DNA of 64,000 nucleotides from Pontibacter vulgaris (GCF_022758145.1 NZ_JAJVDH010000002.1:744001-808000); one strand, 5' to 3'; positions 35,574 through 45,190 are shown, numbered from the stretch's first letter. The notes: generated from the letters alone by a model not told the origin. Program-made: numbers and translations.

Positions 35574-35760
35574 GATCCTGCACTTTGATTTGTTCCAGCC
35601 TTCGGGCGTATTCCAAGGTTATTACGTGTAGCATTTCTGATTTTGAAAAATGAAATCCCATATCCAGCATCTGGTTTTTAATCCAATCGAGCTTTGCCAT
35701 AGTTCGGGCTTTTACCTTTATACTTCGAAAGTCGTTTTTCCTGTGATTGTAATCTGTCAT
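35560..35760 (-). CDS. Small ribbon-helix-helix-like protein (66 aa)
   Basis: A basic beta-strand-like start (FRSIKVKARTMAKLDWI) and two helices (FSKSEMLHVITLEYARRLEQ) resemble a ribbon-helix-helix DNA-binding protein, though this is only a pattern impression. Its 3' end overlaps the next gene by 14 bp, so the two are co-translated and could be a regulator/partner or antitoxin-like pair. Divergent from the WG-repeat gene at 35,890. Confidence 0.5.
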   Translation of the reverse strand: MTDYNHRKNDFRSIKVKARTMAKLDWIKNQMLDMGFHFSKSEMLHVITLEYARRLEQIKVQDHGNK

Positions 35761-35889
35761 ATAATCTTTGTTTAGGATTATATATTCGAATTGAAAATCA
35801 GAATCATCGATTTTTCTACATTTTTTTCTACCGTTTCCGATAATGGTAGCGTGCTGTTTTTACTATATACATAGAAAGGATAAAAAGCC

Positions 35890-36249
35890 ATGATTATATT
35901 GAAGTATAGCAACCTTGGGAAAGGTTTAACACGTGTGCTAAACCCGTTATCGGGCTTATACGGTGCAATGGACACCAATACAGGAGAAGTAGTAATTCGC
36001 CCGAAGTATACCGAATTACATGAATTTGAAAACGAACGTGCTGTGGCTATAAAAGATGGTAAGTATCTTGAGGTAGACAAGGAAGGTAGAGAGTATAGAG
36101 ATCGGCAGAGATATTTCGATGAGTTGGATGGGATGCGAATATACCTTACGCTTAAAGCAGACTACTGCCCTGCTTGTAGAGATAAAGGCTGTGAATTTTG
36201 CCAAGGATTAGGCTTTATTCCGATCAATTACGATTTTGACATTGATTAA
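35890..36249 (+). CDS. WG-repeat protein with Cys-rich zinc-ribbon-like tail
   Basis: This 119-residue protein begins with WG-like repeats (SGLYGAMDTNTGEVVIRPKYTELHEFENERAVAIKDGKY). It ends with CPACRDKGCEFCQGLGFIP, in the pattern of the DnaJ zinc finger CxxCxGxGCxxCxGxG. Both motifs suggest a protein-interaction or metal-binding role. No clear neighbour relation; the ATG at 35,890 is at the start of a well-isolated frame. Confidence 0.65.
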   Translation: MIILKYSNLGKGLTRVLNPLSGLYGAMDTNTGEVVIRPKYTELHEFENERAVAIKDGKYLEVDKEGREYRDRQRYFDELDGMRIYLTLKADYCPACRDKGCEFCQGLGFIPINYDFDID

Positions 36250-36429
36250 TGTGTTTTGTCCAGCCGAGAAATGGGCGTGTCGAATTTCGATGCGCCCATT
36301 TCTTTTTCCTGCATATCGTTTCACTTGACCTCGCAGATGTATATCTTGTACGGAGATTATACATTGTACCACACATTGTAAGGTCTTTCCATTGATCTTA
36401 CAACACCAGACATACAGAACTCATTGATA

Positions 36430-38459
36430 ATGAACGGAGAAAGCCTTGCGCCACAGGAAGATCTACTACAGCAACTGAAAGCAATACTACCAGCAGCGTT
36501 TACAGAAGATAAGATTGGGAGAAGCTGAAAGCATCACTTGGCGAAAATATTAATTTCAGCAACGAACGATACGTACTGAATTGGGCTGGTAAAAGCGATG
36601 CTTTCAGGTCGCTCCAGATGCCAAATACCAAGACATTAGTTGCATCCAAGGATGATTCCATAAATTTCGATGAAACCGAGCACATCTTCATTGAAGGGGA
36701 TAATTTGGATGTCCTGAAAGTGTTGCAGAGAAGCTATTTCGGCAAGATACGGCTGGCGGTGATAGATCCGCCATACAACACAGGGGGCGATAGTTTTGTG
36801 TATCCTGATAAATTTTCTGAAACCAAAACTGAATACCTAAAACGTGTCGGTGATAAAGACGAAGAAGGATTTGTAACGAAAGAGGGGCGATTTACCAAGA
36901 ACAGCAAAGAAAACGGGCAGTTCCATAGTAACTGGCTGAACATGATGTATCCACGTCTGTTTCTGGCGAGGAATCTTCTTAGCCCAGATGGTCTGATTTT
37001 CATCTCGATCGATGATAACGAGGTTCATAATTTGCGATTATTAATGAACGAGATCTTCGGTGAAGAGAACTTCATCGGGCAGCTTATCTGGAAGCGCAGA
37101 CAGAACGTTGATAGCCGAGCAAAAAAAGGAATTTCCGTTGACCATGAATATGTTATCTGCTACAGTAAATCAGAAGCAGGATCATTAAAGGGTGGTGATA
37201 AAGACTTTAATAAATATTCGAATCCAGACAACGATGAACGTGGCGACTGGATGAGCGATAATATGGTTGGATTGGCTACCAAAGATCAACGACCGAACTT
37301 ACATTATGATCTAACCGATCCCGAAACAGGAATTACTTATAAGTGCCCACCAACGGGCTGGCGATACGAACCAAAGCGTATGGCAGAACTGATTCGGAAT
37401 AACGAAGTTTTATTTCCAGCAAAGCCGAATGGTAGACCACGGAGAAAGAAATTTGTGAAGGATCTTGAAAGTGATTTTACTGGTTTCTCAAGCGTTCTTA
37501 ACACCGTTTTTAACACCCAAGGAACAAGAGAACTCAGGGCATTATTTGATGATAATGAGTATTTTGATTTCCCAAAGCCAACGGATCTGATCAAGCTTCT
37601 GCTTAAACAAGGTATGGAAGCAGATTCCAACCAAATAGTAATGGATTTCTTCGCTGGCAGTGGAACTACTGGACAGGCTGTTATGGAGCTGAATAAGGAA
37701 GATGGTGGTAATCGCAAAATGTTACTGGTTCAGCTTCCGCAACCGTATGATCCTGATGAAGAAGCATACAAAGCAGGTTACAAATCTGTTGCTGCTCTGA
37801 CACGTGAACGTATTCGAAGATCCATATCCAAAATTCATGCAGAGAAAGAGAACAAGATAGAAGCTTTAGCTGCATTGGAAGCATTGGTATACGAACTCAA
37901 CGTAGAACTGGAAAAGCTTTCTACCGAAGATCCGCAAGCAAACACCCTGTTCGAAGGAGGCAAAGAATCAAAAGCCATCACCAAACTAAAATTGGAAATG
38001 CAGAAGAAAGAAGCTGCAATTGATGCGTTGCGGGAAGAAATAGAAAACATAGAAAAAGTCGATTTAGGTTTCAAAAGTTTGGTGCTTTCGGATAGTAACT
38101 TTAAACAGTGGCAACAATTGAATACTAAAGATGTCAATGCGCTGGAAGAACAAATGAAGTTGTTCATAGATCCCGTAGCAGAAACGGCATCCATCGAAAA
38201 CATGGTATATGAACTGCTATTGAAAGCAGGCAAAGACATCAATAGCAAGGTTGAGAATAAAGGCAAATACTACCGTGTGGCTGGTAACGAATTGATATTG
38301 ATGTTGGAAAAAGCTACGCAGGACATCGTTGATGCAGTACTCCAAGAGAAACCAGAAAAAGTTATCGCACTCGATAAACTGTTCATAGGCAACGATCAGT
38401 TGAAAACCAATACAGTCTTGCAAATGAAAGATGCTGGCGTAGAATTCAAAACGATTTAG
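36430..38459 (+). pseudogene. mod: Type III restriction-modification methyltransferase subunit, frameshifted near the start
   Basis: From the ATG at 36,430 the frame encodes a typical Mod N-terminus (MNGESLAPQEDLLQQLKAIL, then EDKI). It hits a stop at 36,526-36,528. The same family sequence resumes in another frame at 36,513 (DWEKLKASLGENINFSNERY) and stays open to 38,459. Family members read EDKIDWEKL here, which implies ...GATTGATTGGGAG..., while the DNA has GATTGGGAG: one GATT unit of a two-unit repeat is lost. Catalytic motifs are intact: DPPYNTGGDSF (motif IV) and FAGSGTTGQAV (motif I), so this is a beta-type N6-adenine methyltransferase. An internal ATG at 36,618 could give a shortened protein of 613 residues lacking about 62 N-terminal residues. 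Sequencing error is possible. Confidence 0.85.
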
Positions 38460-38460
38460 T

Positions 38461-41133
38461 ATGAAGATAGCGTTTGAATCGAACCTTCAATACCAGCAAG
38501 ATGCTATAAAATCGATTACTGCAGTATTCGAAGGTCAGCCATCTGAAGATACTATAAGGGAGTATAGCTTAAATGAAAAGGGCAGCTTGAACCTGATCAA
38601 CGGCATTGGTAACAGCTTGGTCTTATCACAGGAACAAATATTGTCAAACCTGCAAGCGGTTCAGAAGAAGAATGAACTTCCGATATCCTCAGAACTGGCA
38701 GGTATGAACTTCTCTGTGGAGATGGAAACAGGTACGGGTAAAACCTACGTGTACCTGCGAACCGTCTATGAACTCTACTCACAGTACGGCTTCAAAAAAT
38801 TTGTGATAGTAGTGCCCTCGGTGGCAATACGGGAGGGTGTGATCAAAAATCTGGAGATCACGCACGAGCATTTTCAGAACCTATACGATCATGTGCCATC
38901 GAACTTTCAGGTGTATGACAGCTCAAGGACATCATCTCTCAGAGGCTTTGCCACTGCGGACAACATCGAGATACTTGTGATCAATATTGATGCTTTTTCG
39001 AAAGACAACAATGTCATAAATACGATTCAAGAAACAGGGGTTAAGCCTGTAGAATACATACAATCAGCTAACCCGATTGTAATAGTGGACGAGCCACAAA
39101 ACATGGAAACAGAGAAACGTAAGCTGGCAATCGAGAACCTGAAACCGCTTTGTACGCTCCGTTATTCCGCTACACACCGCAACACTTACAACCTAACATA
39201 CAGCCTTAATCCAGTTCGTGCATATGATCTGGGGCTGGTGAAGCAAATCGAGGTTGATTCCGTGGTAGAAGAAAATGCAAACAACGAAGCGTTTGTATCG
39301 CTGGATGATATCAAAGCCACTAAGACTAAGTTGGCAGCCAATCTTTCCATTTTTGCTAACAGTACTTCTGGTGTGAAGAAGAAAAACATTACGGTGAAGT
39401 CTGGAGATGACCTGTACAGCCTATCGAACGGAAGAGAGATCTACGCAGATGGCTTCATCGTGGATGAAATAGATGCTTCTAACGGTTTTATTACTTTCGA
39501 AAATGGCAACATGCTGTATAAAGGCAGTAGCCAAGGCGGTCTTAACGAAGAGGTAATGAAGTTCCAGATGCGCAGAACCATTGCGGAGCATCTAAACAAA
39601 GAAAGGCGTTTCGCAAGGGATGGAATAAAAGTACTGTCGCTTTTCTTTATTGATAAGGTTGCCAACTACCGAGAGTACGATGCTGCTGGAAATCCAACAC
39701 AAGGCAAATTCGCCAAATGGTTCGAAGAAATTTATCTGGAAACCATTGCCAAGAAAGAATACCGTGATCTGGATAAATTTCCTGTTCAGGAATGCCATAA
39801 CGGTTACTTTTCAGCCGACAAGAAAGGTATATGGAAGGATATAAGGGAATCAGAAGCAGCACAGAACAGCGAGGCTGCGCAGAAAGCATATCACGCAATC
39901 ATGCGAGATAAAGAATTGTTGCTGGACATCAACTACCCTCTGCGTTTCATATTCTCTCATTCTGCCCTACGGGAAGGTTGGGATAACCCGAACGTGTTCC
40001 AGATATGTACCCTTAACGAAACAAAATCTGCTGTTAGGAAACGTCAGGAAATCGGTAGGGGATTACGATTGGCTGTAGATCAAACTGGAAATAGGGTATA
40101 TGATCGTAATGTGAACCGACTTACTGTGATCGCCAACGAATCCTACGATGATTTTGCAAGGGCGTTACAAAACGAAATAGAGGAAGATTGTGGCGTTGAG
40201 TTTAAAGGCAGGATTAAAAATAAACGGGAGCGTATTGCAGTTAAATACCGCAAGGGTTTCCAAGCTGATCCGAAGTTTCTGGAGATATGGGAGAAAATCA
40301 AGCACCATACCACCTATCGTGTCGACTACGATACTGATGAATTGGTGCGTGTCGCAGCAGCAGCGACTCAGGCGTTACCTGAAATAACAGCACCAGCGAT
40401 CGTGGCAACTAAGGTAGCAATTATGATGTCGGAAGAGGGAGTTGATACCCGTTACGCTGGAACAAAATCTGAATCCTTTGACTACAACTGGTCTATACCT
40501 GATGTTCTGGGCTATATCCAGCGCAAAACCGAATTAACCAGGTCCACAGTTTTTGAAATTTTGAGCAAGTCAGGTAGGATTGGCGATATCCTTGTAAACC
40601 CACAGCTTTTTCTCGATTATGCATCTCAGGCAATCAGAAAGAGCCTTTATGGATTGATGATTAATGGCATAAAATACCATAAAGTAAACGGTAGTGAATA
40701 CCAGATGACAAAGTTCGAAGCCAAGGAACTGGAAACATATTTGGATGAATTCACATTCAAGGTCGGTGATACTACAAAGACCATTTATGATGAATTCATG
40801 CCATTGGATTCAAAGGTAGAGAATAGGTTCGCACAGGATTGTGAATCCAGTGAACAGGTGAAATTCTACTTCAAATTGCCAAGTTGGTTTAAAATTGCCA
40901 CACCGATAGGTACTTACAATCCAGATTGGGCAGTGGTGTTCAATGATGAAAAAAAGGTATACTTTGTAGCGGAAACGAAAGATACTGGCACACCAGAAGT
41001 TGATCTTTCAAAGCTGACAGAGGACGAGCAAATGAAGATTAAATGCGGCACAGCGCATTTTAAAGAGTTCGATGATCTGGAGTACCAAGTAGTAAACAGG
41101 GTTAGCCAGTTGGCGAGGATACACAGCCGATAA
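38461..41133 (+). CDS. res: Type III restriction enzyme Res subunit
   Basis: This 890-residue DEAD-type translocase/nuclease starts one base after the mod stop codon. Motifs are Q-tip QYQQDAIKSI, Walker A EMETGTGKTYV, the Walker B variant VIVDEPQNMET, motif III YSATHRN and motif VI KRQEIGRGLRLAV. At the C-terminus a PD-(D/E)xK nuclease is seen as NPDWAVVF followed by VYFVAETKD. It needs Mod for recognition, so it may be inactive if the mod frameshift is real. A terminator follows. Confidence 0.95.
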   Translation: MKIAFESNLQYQQDAIKSITAVFEGQPSEDTIREYSLNEKGSLNLINGIGNSLVLSQEQILSNLQAVQKKNELPISSELAGMNFSVEMETGTGKTYVYLRTVYELYSQYGFKKFVIVVPSVAIREGVIKNLEITHEHFQNLYDHVPSNFQVYDSSRTSSLRGFATADNIEILVINIDAFSKDNNVINTIQETGVKPVEYIQSANPIVIVDEPQNMETEKRKLAIENLKPLCTLRYSATHRNTYNLTYSLNPVRAYDLGLVKQIEVDSVVEENANNEAFVSLDDIKATKTKLAANLSIFANSTSGVKKKNITVKSGDDLYSLSNGREIYADGFIVDEIDASNGFITFENGNMLYKGSSQGGLNEEVMKFQMRRTIAEHLNKERRFARDGIKVLSLFFIDKVANYREYDAAGNPTQGKFAKWFEEIYLETIAKKEYRDLDKFPVQECHNGYFSADKKGIWKDIRESEAAQNSEAAQKAYHAIMRDKELLLDINYPLRFIFSHSALREGWDNPNVFQICTLNETKSAVRKRQEIGRGLRLAVDQTGNRVYDRNVNRLTVIANESYDDFARALQNEIEEDCGVEFKGRIKNKRERIAVKYRKGFQADPKFLEIWEKIKHHTTYRVDYDTDELVRVAAAATQALPEITAPAIVATKVAIMMSEEGVDTRYAGTKSESFDYNWSIPDVLGYIQRKTELTRSTVFEILSKSGRIGDILVNPQLFLDYASQAIRKSLYGLMINGIKYHKVNGSEYQMTKFEAKELETYLDEFTFKVGDTTKTIYDEFMPLDSKVENRFAQDCESSEQVKFYFKLPSWFKIATPIGTYNPDWAVVFNDEKKVYFVAETKDTGTPEVDLSKLTEDEQMKIKCGTAHFKEFDDLEYQVVNRVSQLARIHSR

Positions 41134-41151
41134 TACGGATTCTAATATATG

Positions 41152-41196
41152 AAACGGAAAGCGGTGGGTAGCAATACTCACCGCTTTCCGTTTTAG
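41152..41196 (+). terminator. Terminator of the mod-res operon
   Basis: AAACGGAAAGCGGTG (41,152-41,166) pairs with CACCGCTTTCCGTTT (41,179-41,193), with a T tail. Confidence 0.85.
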
Positions 41197-41558
41197 TTCA
41201 TGCTACAAATATTCCCGTTTGTTTCAGTGGATATCCAGTGTAACTGTAGCTCAATACATTCATGCGCTACCAATTCTACGCTCCGCTAACATTAAAAAAA
41301 TATACAACATAATGGTATACATATAAGCTACAATGCATCTGAATATAGGTGATACATGACAAAATATATCCACTATTAATGATAACATATTAATTGTTCC
41401 TGCCTGTGGACAGGTAGATTAATATCTTCTGTGTGTACTGCTGGTGTATGCAATAAATATTATTTCTACATCCAACTTAAAACTTTTAAAAATCATGATG
41501 TATAACAGGTAGTATACTCGATATATAGTATATGAATAAAAATAATCCAATTATAATC
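41197..41558. other. AT-rich 360-bp gap
   Basis: This stretch is clearly poorer in GC than its surroundings and has several TATACA/ATATAT runs. I see no gene, hairpin or direct repeat strong enough to name. It may hold the promoter of the small ORF and polymerase-like gene. Confidence 0.4.
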
Positions 41559-41693
41559 ATGAAATATAATATTAAAAGATCATCTGAAGTATATGTGTCG
41601 AATATATTAAAAGCTTATGTATCAATTGCTTCGTTATCGTGCATATCCACCGTTACATATGTTACACGGCTAAAAAATAATAGCCATGCGTAG
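41559..41693 (+). CDS. Small ORF (44 aa) coupled to the polymerase-like gene
   Basis: The frame reads MKYNIKRSSEVYVSNILKA and ends NNSHA. Its TAG overlaps the GTG start of the next gene by one base (TAGTG), which favours translational coupling. It has no known family. It is too short to be sure it is a gene; it could be a leader peptide or a frameshifted N-terminal part of the next protein. Confidence 0.35.
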   Translation: MKYNIKRSSEVYVSNILKAYVSIASLSCISTVTYVTRLKNNSHA

Positions 41694-43174
41694 TGCTTGC
41701 GCATGCTTATCGAGATCCAGCTACGGGGAAGTACTGGAACTCAGCTACACAGAAATTTGTGGTTCGGCTGCGAGAATCCCGAAAAGGTAAAGCGAAAGGT
41801 GTAGTATACACGGAAAAGGTAAAGGCACTTGATATACCTGCTGCCAACGCTTGGCTACCTAACGGATTATCGAAAGAAGATCTCACCATCATATTTGATA
41901 CATTCTGGAATTATAAAATAGAATGGGAAATGGACATGGTGATCGCCACCATCAACTGTCTCTACTTCAACCGCTACTGTCGAGGCTTCAAGAACGACTT
42001 CATGCAAGACGATGGGTATTTATATGTACCCAACAAGCAGTTCCAAAAATGGGTACACGATAAGAAGTACGTGATGTATTTAAATGTACTGATCGAAGCT
42101 CAGGTGATACAGCGAACTATTTTCGATTTCAATCCACACGATGTAAGAAAGCCATTATATGCCTACAGAATCAATCCGAATCTGATCGATAGAAGCAGCA
42201 AACAGTGGTATAAGATCGGTTATGAATCCGATAGAATGAACATTAAGGTTCACCAGCGTAAGCAGGAGCGGATAAAAAATCTGGGTGTATCCGAAGTCAG
42301 AAATATATTAGCGACATGGTGTGAAGAACTGGTAAGAGAAATCGATATCGATGCGCTGACGAGTGATCTGGAAGGTAAAGTGAAACGCAGTAGAAAAGCC
42401 GATCCGTGGAATATGTTAAAAGTAAAGAAAACCAGTTACAGTGATTTTTTAGAAATAACTCGTAGGCTGGTAAACGGTGATTTATTCTACTGTAACCTAA
42501 TGGATATTTTCGGATTTCGGTTTCATTCGCCCTTCACCAACATCCATTCTTTCATATACAATTACGTCCGAATTGATGGGCAGCCCGTGGCGCAGAATGA
42601 TATCAAAAATTCTCAGATGTATTTCCTGTCGCTATGCTTTTCAGACATGGATGCTGCGTACTCGCTTCTGAAGGAAAGTGATGAAAATGGAAAATTCTGG
42701 AGTGCTTTGATGTACATGCAACAGCAAAAAGATGCTGCGGATCTGAAATTATTCTGTACACTAAGTCGATCAGGTGCGGTATACGATGCACTGGCGCAGC
42801 GTTTATCGATTAAGAGAAAGGGTGCGAAAAACAAACTAATGAAGGTACTTTTCTCCAACAGATCACAATGTTTTTACGCAAGATCAAAAGTAAAAGAAGT
42901 ATATCCCACGCTTGTTGTACTTGCAGATGCTCTGAACGATGAAATGCTCATCCCGCAGATGTTGCAGCGTATGGAAGCAAAAATGCTCGATTTGATCTGT
43001 GCCGAACTTATAGCATTGGATGTGAAAATAATTACCTGCCATGACAGTATAACCAGTTCGGTTGCCAACTGTACAATAGTGAATCAGACTATAAAAAAGG
43101 TTTTTCAGCAACTGAACCTACCGCAGCCGATGGTAGCTGTTAAAGAGTTTAGTGGGTTGAAAGGTGCATGGTAG
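41693..43174 (+). CDS. Divergent single-subunit polymerase-like protein (family A/T7-RNAP-type palm motifs)
   Basis: This 493-residue soluble protein has a GTG start at 41,693. Its C-terminal half has motifs in the order and spacing of right-hand polymerases of the A/single-subunit RNAP superfamily. A conserved RFHSPFTN block (Arg276, His278) comes first. Motif A-like DIKNSQMYFL follows at Asp303, then motif B-like RKGAKNKLMKVLFS (Arg375, Lys379, Phe387), with the R-x3-K-x7-(Y/F) spacing of T7 RNA polymerase. Motif C-like CHDSITS follows at His450-Asp451-Ser452. The N-terminal 230 residues are mostly helical and basic. Activity is unproven, and I do not know a named family. It may replicate or prime the excised island. 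Confidence 0.6.
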   Translation: MLAHAYRDPATGKYWNSATQKFVVRLRESRKGKAKGVVYTEKVKALDIPAANAWLPNGLSKEDLTIIFDTFWNYKIEWEMDMVIATINCLYFNRYCRGFKNDFMQDDGYLYVPNKQFQKWVHDKKYVMYLNVLIEAQVIQRTIFDFNPHDVRKPLYAYRINPNLIDRSSKQWYKIGYESDRMNIKVHQRKQERIKNLGVSEVRNILATWCEELVREIDIDALTSDLEGKVKRSRKADPWNMLKVKKTSYSDFLEITRRLVNGDLFYCNLMDIFGFRFHSPFTNIHSFIYNYVRIDGQPVAQNDIKNSQMYFLSLCFSDMDAAYSLLKESDENGKFWSALMYMQQQKDAADLKLFCTLSRSGAVYDALAQRLSIKRKGAKNKLMKVLFSNRSQCFYARSKVKEVYPTLVVLADALNDEMLIPQMLQRMEAKMLDLICAELIALDVKIITCHDSITSSVANCTIVNQTIKKVFQQLNLPQPMVAVKEFSGLKGAW

Positions 43175-43186
43175 ATCCGTGATTCA

Positions 43187-43218
43187 AAACCCTGTCCATC
43201 GGACAGGGTTTCTTTTTA
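43187..43218 (+). terminator. Terminator of the polymerase-like gene
   Basis: AAACCCTGTCC (43,187-43,197) pairs with GGACAGGGTTT (43,201-43,211), followed by a T tract. Confidence 0.85.
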
Positions 43219-43261
43219 TGCAAACTGATACCAGATATATACTGAAAAATAATACAATGAA

Positions 43262-43501
43262 ATGAGTATATCAGTTGAAGAACTACGTTCGTATATTTTC
43301 GAGTTTTATGATATAACGGGTAGGGCAGTGGATGAAAAAGAAATAAATTTTCTGATAGAATGTGTCGGACACAAAGACTACAGAGATGTCGTGATTTCCA
43401 GTAACGACAAGGAATTTGTTACATTGATTACAGGATTTGCGCTCTTTTTTAAAGCGCAATTAAGAAAGCACGCTATTCGGAGCTTCTTAGCAGGTGATTA
43501 G
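43262..43501 (+). CDS. Hypothetical protein (79 aa)
   Basis: A small acidic-to-neutral protein (MSISVEELRSYIFEFYDITG, DEKEINFLIECVGHKDYRDVV) without signal or motif. It sits between the polymerase-like gene and the convergent serine recombinase gene. I do not recognise it. Confidence 0.5.
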   Translation: MSISVEELRSYIFEFYDITGRAVDEKEINFLIECVGHKDYRDVVISSNDKEFVTLITGFALFFKAQLRKHAIRSFLAGD

Positions 43502-43524
43502 TCGAATGAAGTAGTTGCGCATAA

Positions 43525-44160
43525 TCAGGCAGGTTGTTCTTCGACCAGTTTCTTTACACGCTGAACGGTGGAAATACCGACATCGCAGAGTTTGGCTGTT
43601 TCCCGAATGGTATAGCCATCGTTTAAGTACTTCACAACTTGTTTATATTCCGATAAAACCTTTGATGGAGCTTTCGTACTGTTCTTCGGTCTGCCCAACA
43701 CCTTACCCTTTCTTCGTGCTTCCTGCAATCCTGATTTTACACGTTCGATCAGCGTGATCCTTTCCATACGACCGAGATCTGTGAGTATGGTTATCAGAAA
43801 CTGTGTCATAGGATTCACTGAACCATCCTTATTCAAAGTTTCCAAATTGTAATTCATTACTATAACGCTGACACGGTGGTGGTGCAATGTTTCTAATGTT
43901 GTCAAAACCTGTGAAGTTATTCTGCCCAAACGAGTTACATCATGCACAAGTAATTTATTGATCTTTCCAGTTTGAGCGAGTTCCAACAGGCGTTGAATCC
44001 CTTTTCTGTCTTCATTCTTCTTTGCACCGCTAATGGTTTCAGCAATCGTTTCAACCACCGTGAGATTCCTGCTTTCAGCGAATTCTGTTAACTGTGATAT
44101 TTGCCTGTCATAGCTCTGATCGGCAGTTGATATCCTAACAAGAAGCGCAGCCCTATTCAT
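43525..44160 (-). CDS. Serine recombinase (resolvase/invertase family)
   Basis: This 211-residue protein has the resolvase catalytic domain with the nucleophile Ser in LLVRISTADQSYDRQ, the Arg-rich DVTRLGR and ERITLIERVKSGL helices, and a C-terminal helix-turn-helix (YTIRETAKLCDVGISTVQRV). The ATG at 44,160 begins the family-typical MNRAALLVRIS; the upstream M at 44,226 adds non-conserved residues. It may resolve multimers of the island or invert a segment; no clear res site was seen. Confidence 0.9.
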   Translation of the reverse strand: MNRAALLVRISTADQSYDRQISQLTEFAESRNLTVVETIAETISGAKKNEDRKGIQRLLELAQTGKINKLLVHDVTRLGRITSQVLTTLETLHHHRVSVIVMNYNLETLNKDGSVNPMTQFLITILTDLGRMERITLIERVKSGLQEARRKGKVLGRPKNSTKAPSKVLSEYKQVVKYLNDGYTIRETAKLCDVGISTVQRVKKLVEEQPA

Positions 44161-44307
44161 AGTTATAGTTAATAATAGTGTATTCAAATATACGAATTTG
44201 TATTCATAATAACGAATCTTTTTCACAACACAAGAATCAGGTATTTCAATCTTCGAATTTGAACCGTGAAAGATGTTTTCGTCAGCAACGTTATTTTGAA
44301 CACAAAA

Positions 44308-45105
44308 CTACTTTGCCAGTTTCAGAATTCTGAACGCACCTCGGATCACGATCACGAACACGGTAGCACCTACCACCAGATCGGGTATTGCTGATCCAGT
44401 AAACAGCACCAGCAGACCAGCGAGAATCACGCCACCGTTGATGATGATGTCATTGGATGTGAAGATCATGGTTGCCTGCATGTGTGCCTCCTTGCTTTTG
44501 CTTTTCTGCAACAGGTAAAGGCAATAGGCATTGGCAAGTAGGGCAAGTATAGAGATGATGATCATGGTGCGAAAATCGGGCATCGGTTCATCTCCGATTA
44601 CTCTGCGTACCACTTCCACAAATCCAACTATAGCCAATGTAAGCTGAAGGTAACCACTGATCTTGGCGATGCTCTTTTTCCTTGCAATGGTGCTGCCGAC
44701 CGCAAAAAGGCTAAGCCCGTACACCAACGAATCAGCCAGCATGTCCAGCGAATCAGCGACCAAGCCCATAGACTTGGAAATGATACCCGTAGTCATCTCA
44801 ACTACGAAGAAGGCAAAATTGATAAACAGCACAATCCACAGCAGCTTACGCTGCCCTTGGGCATCTTCAACCACCATTTCCTTCTGATCGCTGTGTTCTG
44901 TTGCCAGCAGCGAAGAACCCAAGCCAAGTTCATTGATTGAGCCTGTGATTGTTTCCAGTTCACCCGTATGGTAAACCGTTAGCTGGCGTTGCTGTAGATC
45001 AAAGTCCAGACTTTTTATAGCAGCTATTCCATCCAGTTTCATACGCACCACGTTTTCCTCGGATGCACAGTCCATATGCTGGATCTTATATGTTGATTTC
45101 TCCAT
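44308..45105 (-). CDS. Cation diffusion facilitator-type transporter with N-terminal HMA-like domain
   Basis: This 265-residue protein starts with a ferredoxin-like metal-binding fold (YKIQHMDCASEENVVRMKL) that has one Cys (no CxxC). A CDF-like membrane part follows from about residue 85 with ADSLDMLADSLVYGLSLF (the HxxxD zinc-site position changed to ADxxD). Several TM segments continue to the C-terminus. It is probably an efflux transporter for divalent cations such as Zn, Cd or Co. It follows the TonB receptor gene (85-bp gap). Confidence 0.75.
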   Translation of the reverse strand: MEKSTYKIQHMDCASEENVVRMKLDGIAAIKSLDFDLQQRQLTVYHTGELETITGSINELGLGSSLLATEHSDQKEMVVEDAQGQRKLLWIVLFINFAFFVVEMTTGIISKSMGLVADSLDMLADSLVYGLSLFAVGSTIARKKSIAKISGYLQLTLAIVGFVEVVRRVIGDEPMPDFRTMIIISILALLANAYCLYLLQKSKSKEAHMQATMIFTSNDIIINGGVILAGLLVLFTGSAIPDLVVGATVFVIVIRGAFRILKLAK

Positions 45106-45190
45106 TATCAGTATATTATGAAGTAACAGGCTCAGCTTTACTCGATCCGATACCTGTTACTTCGATCATACATAAAAACAAATACGATGC

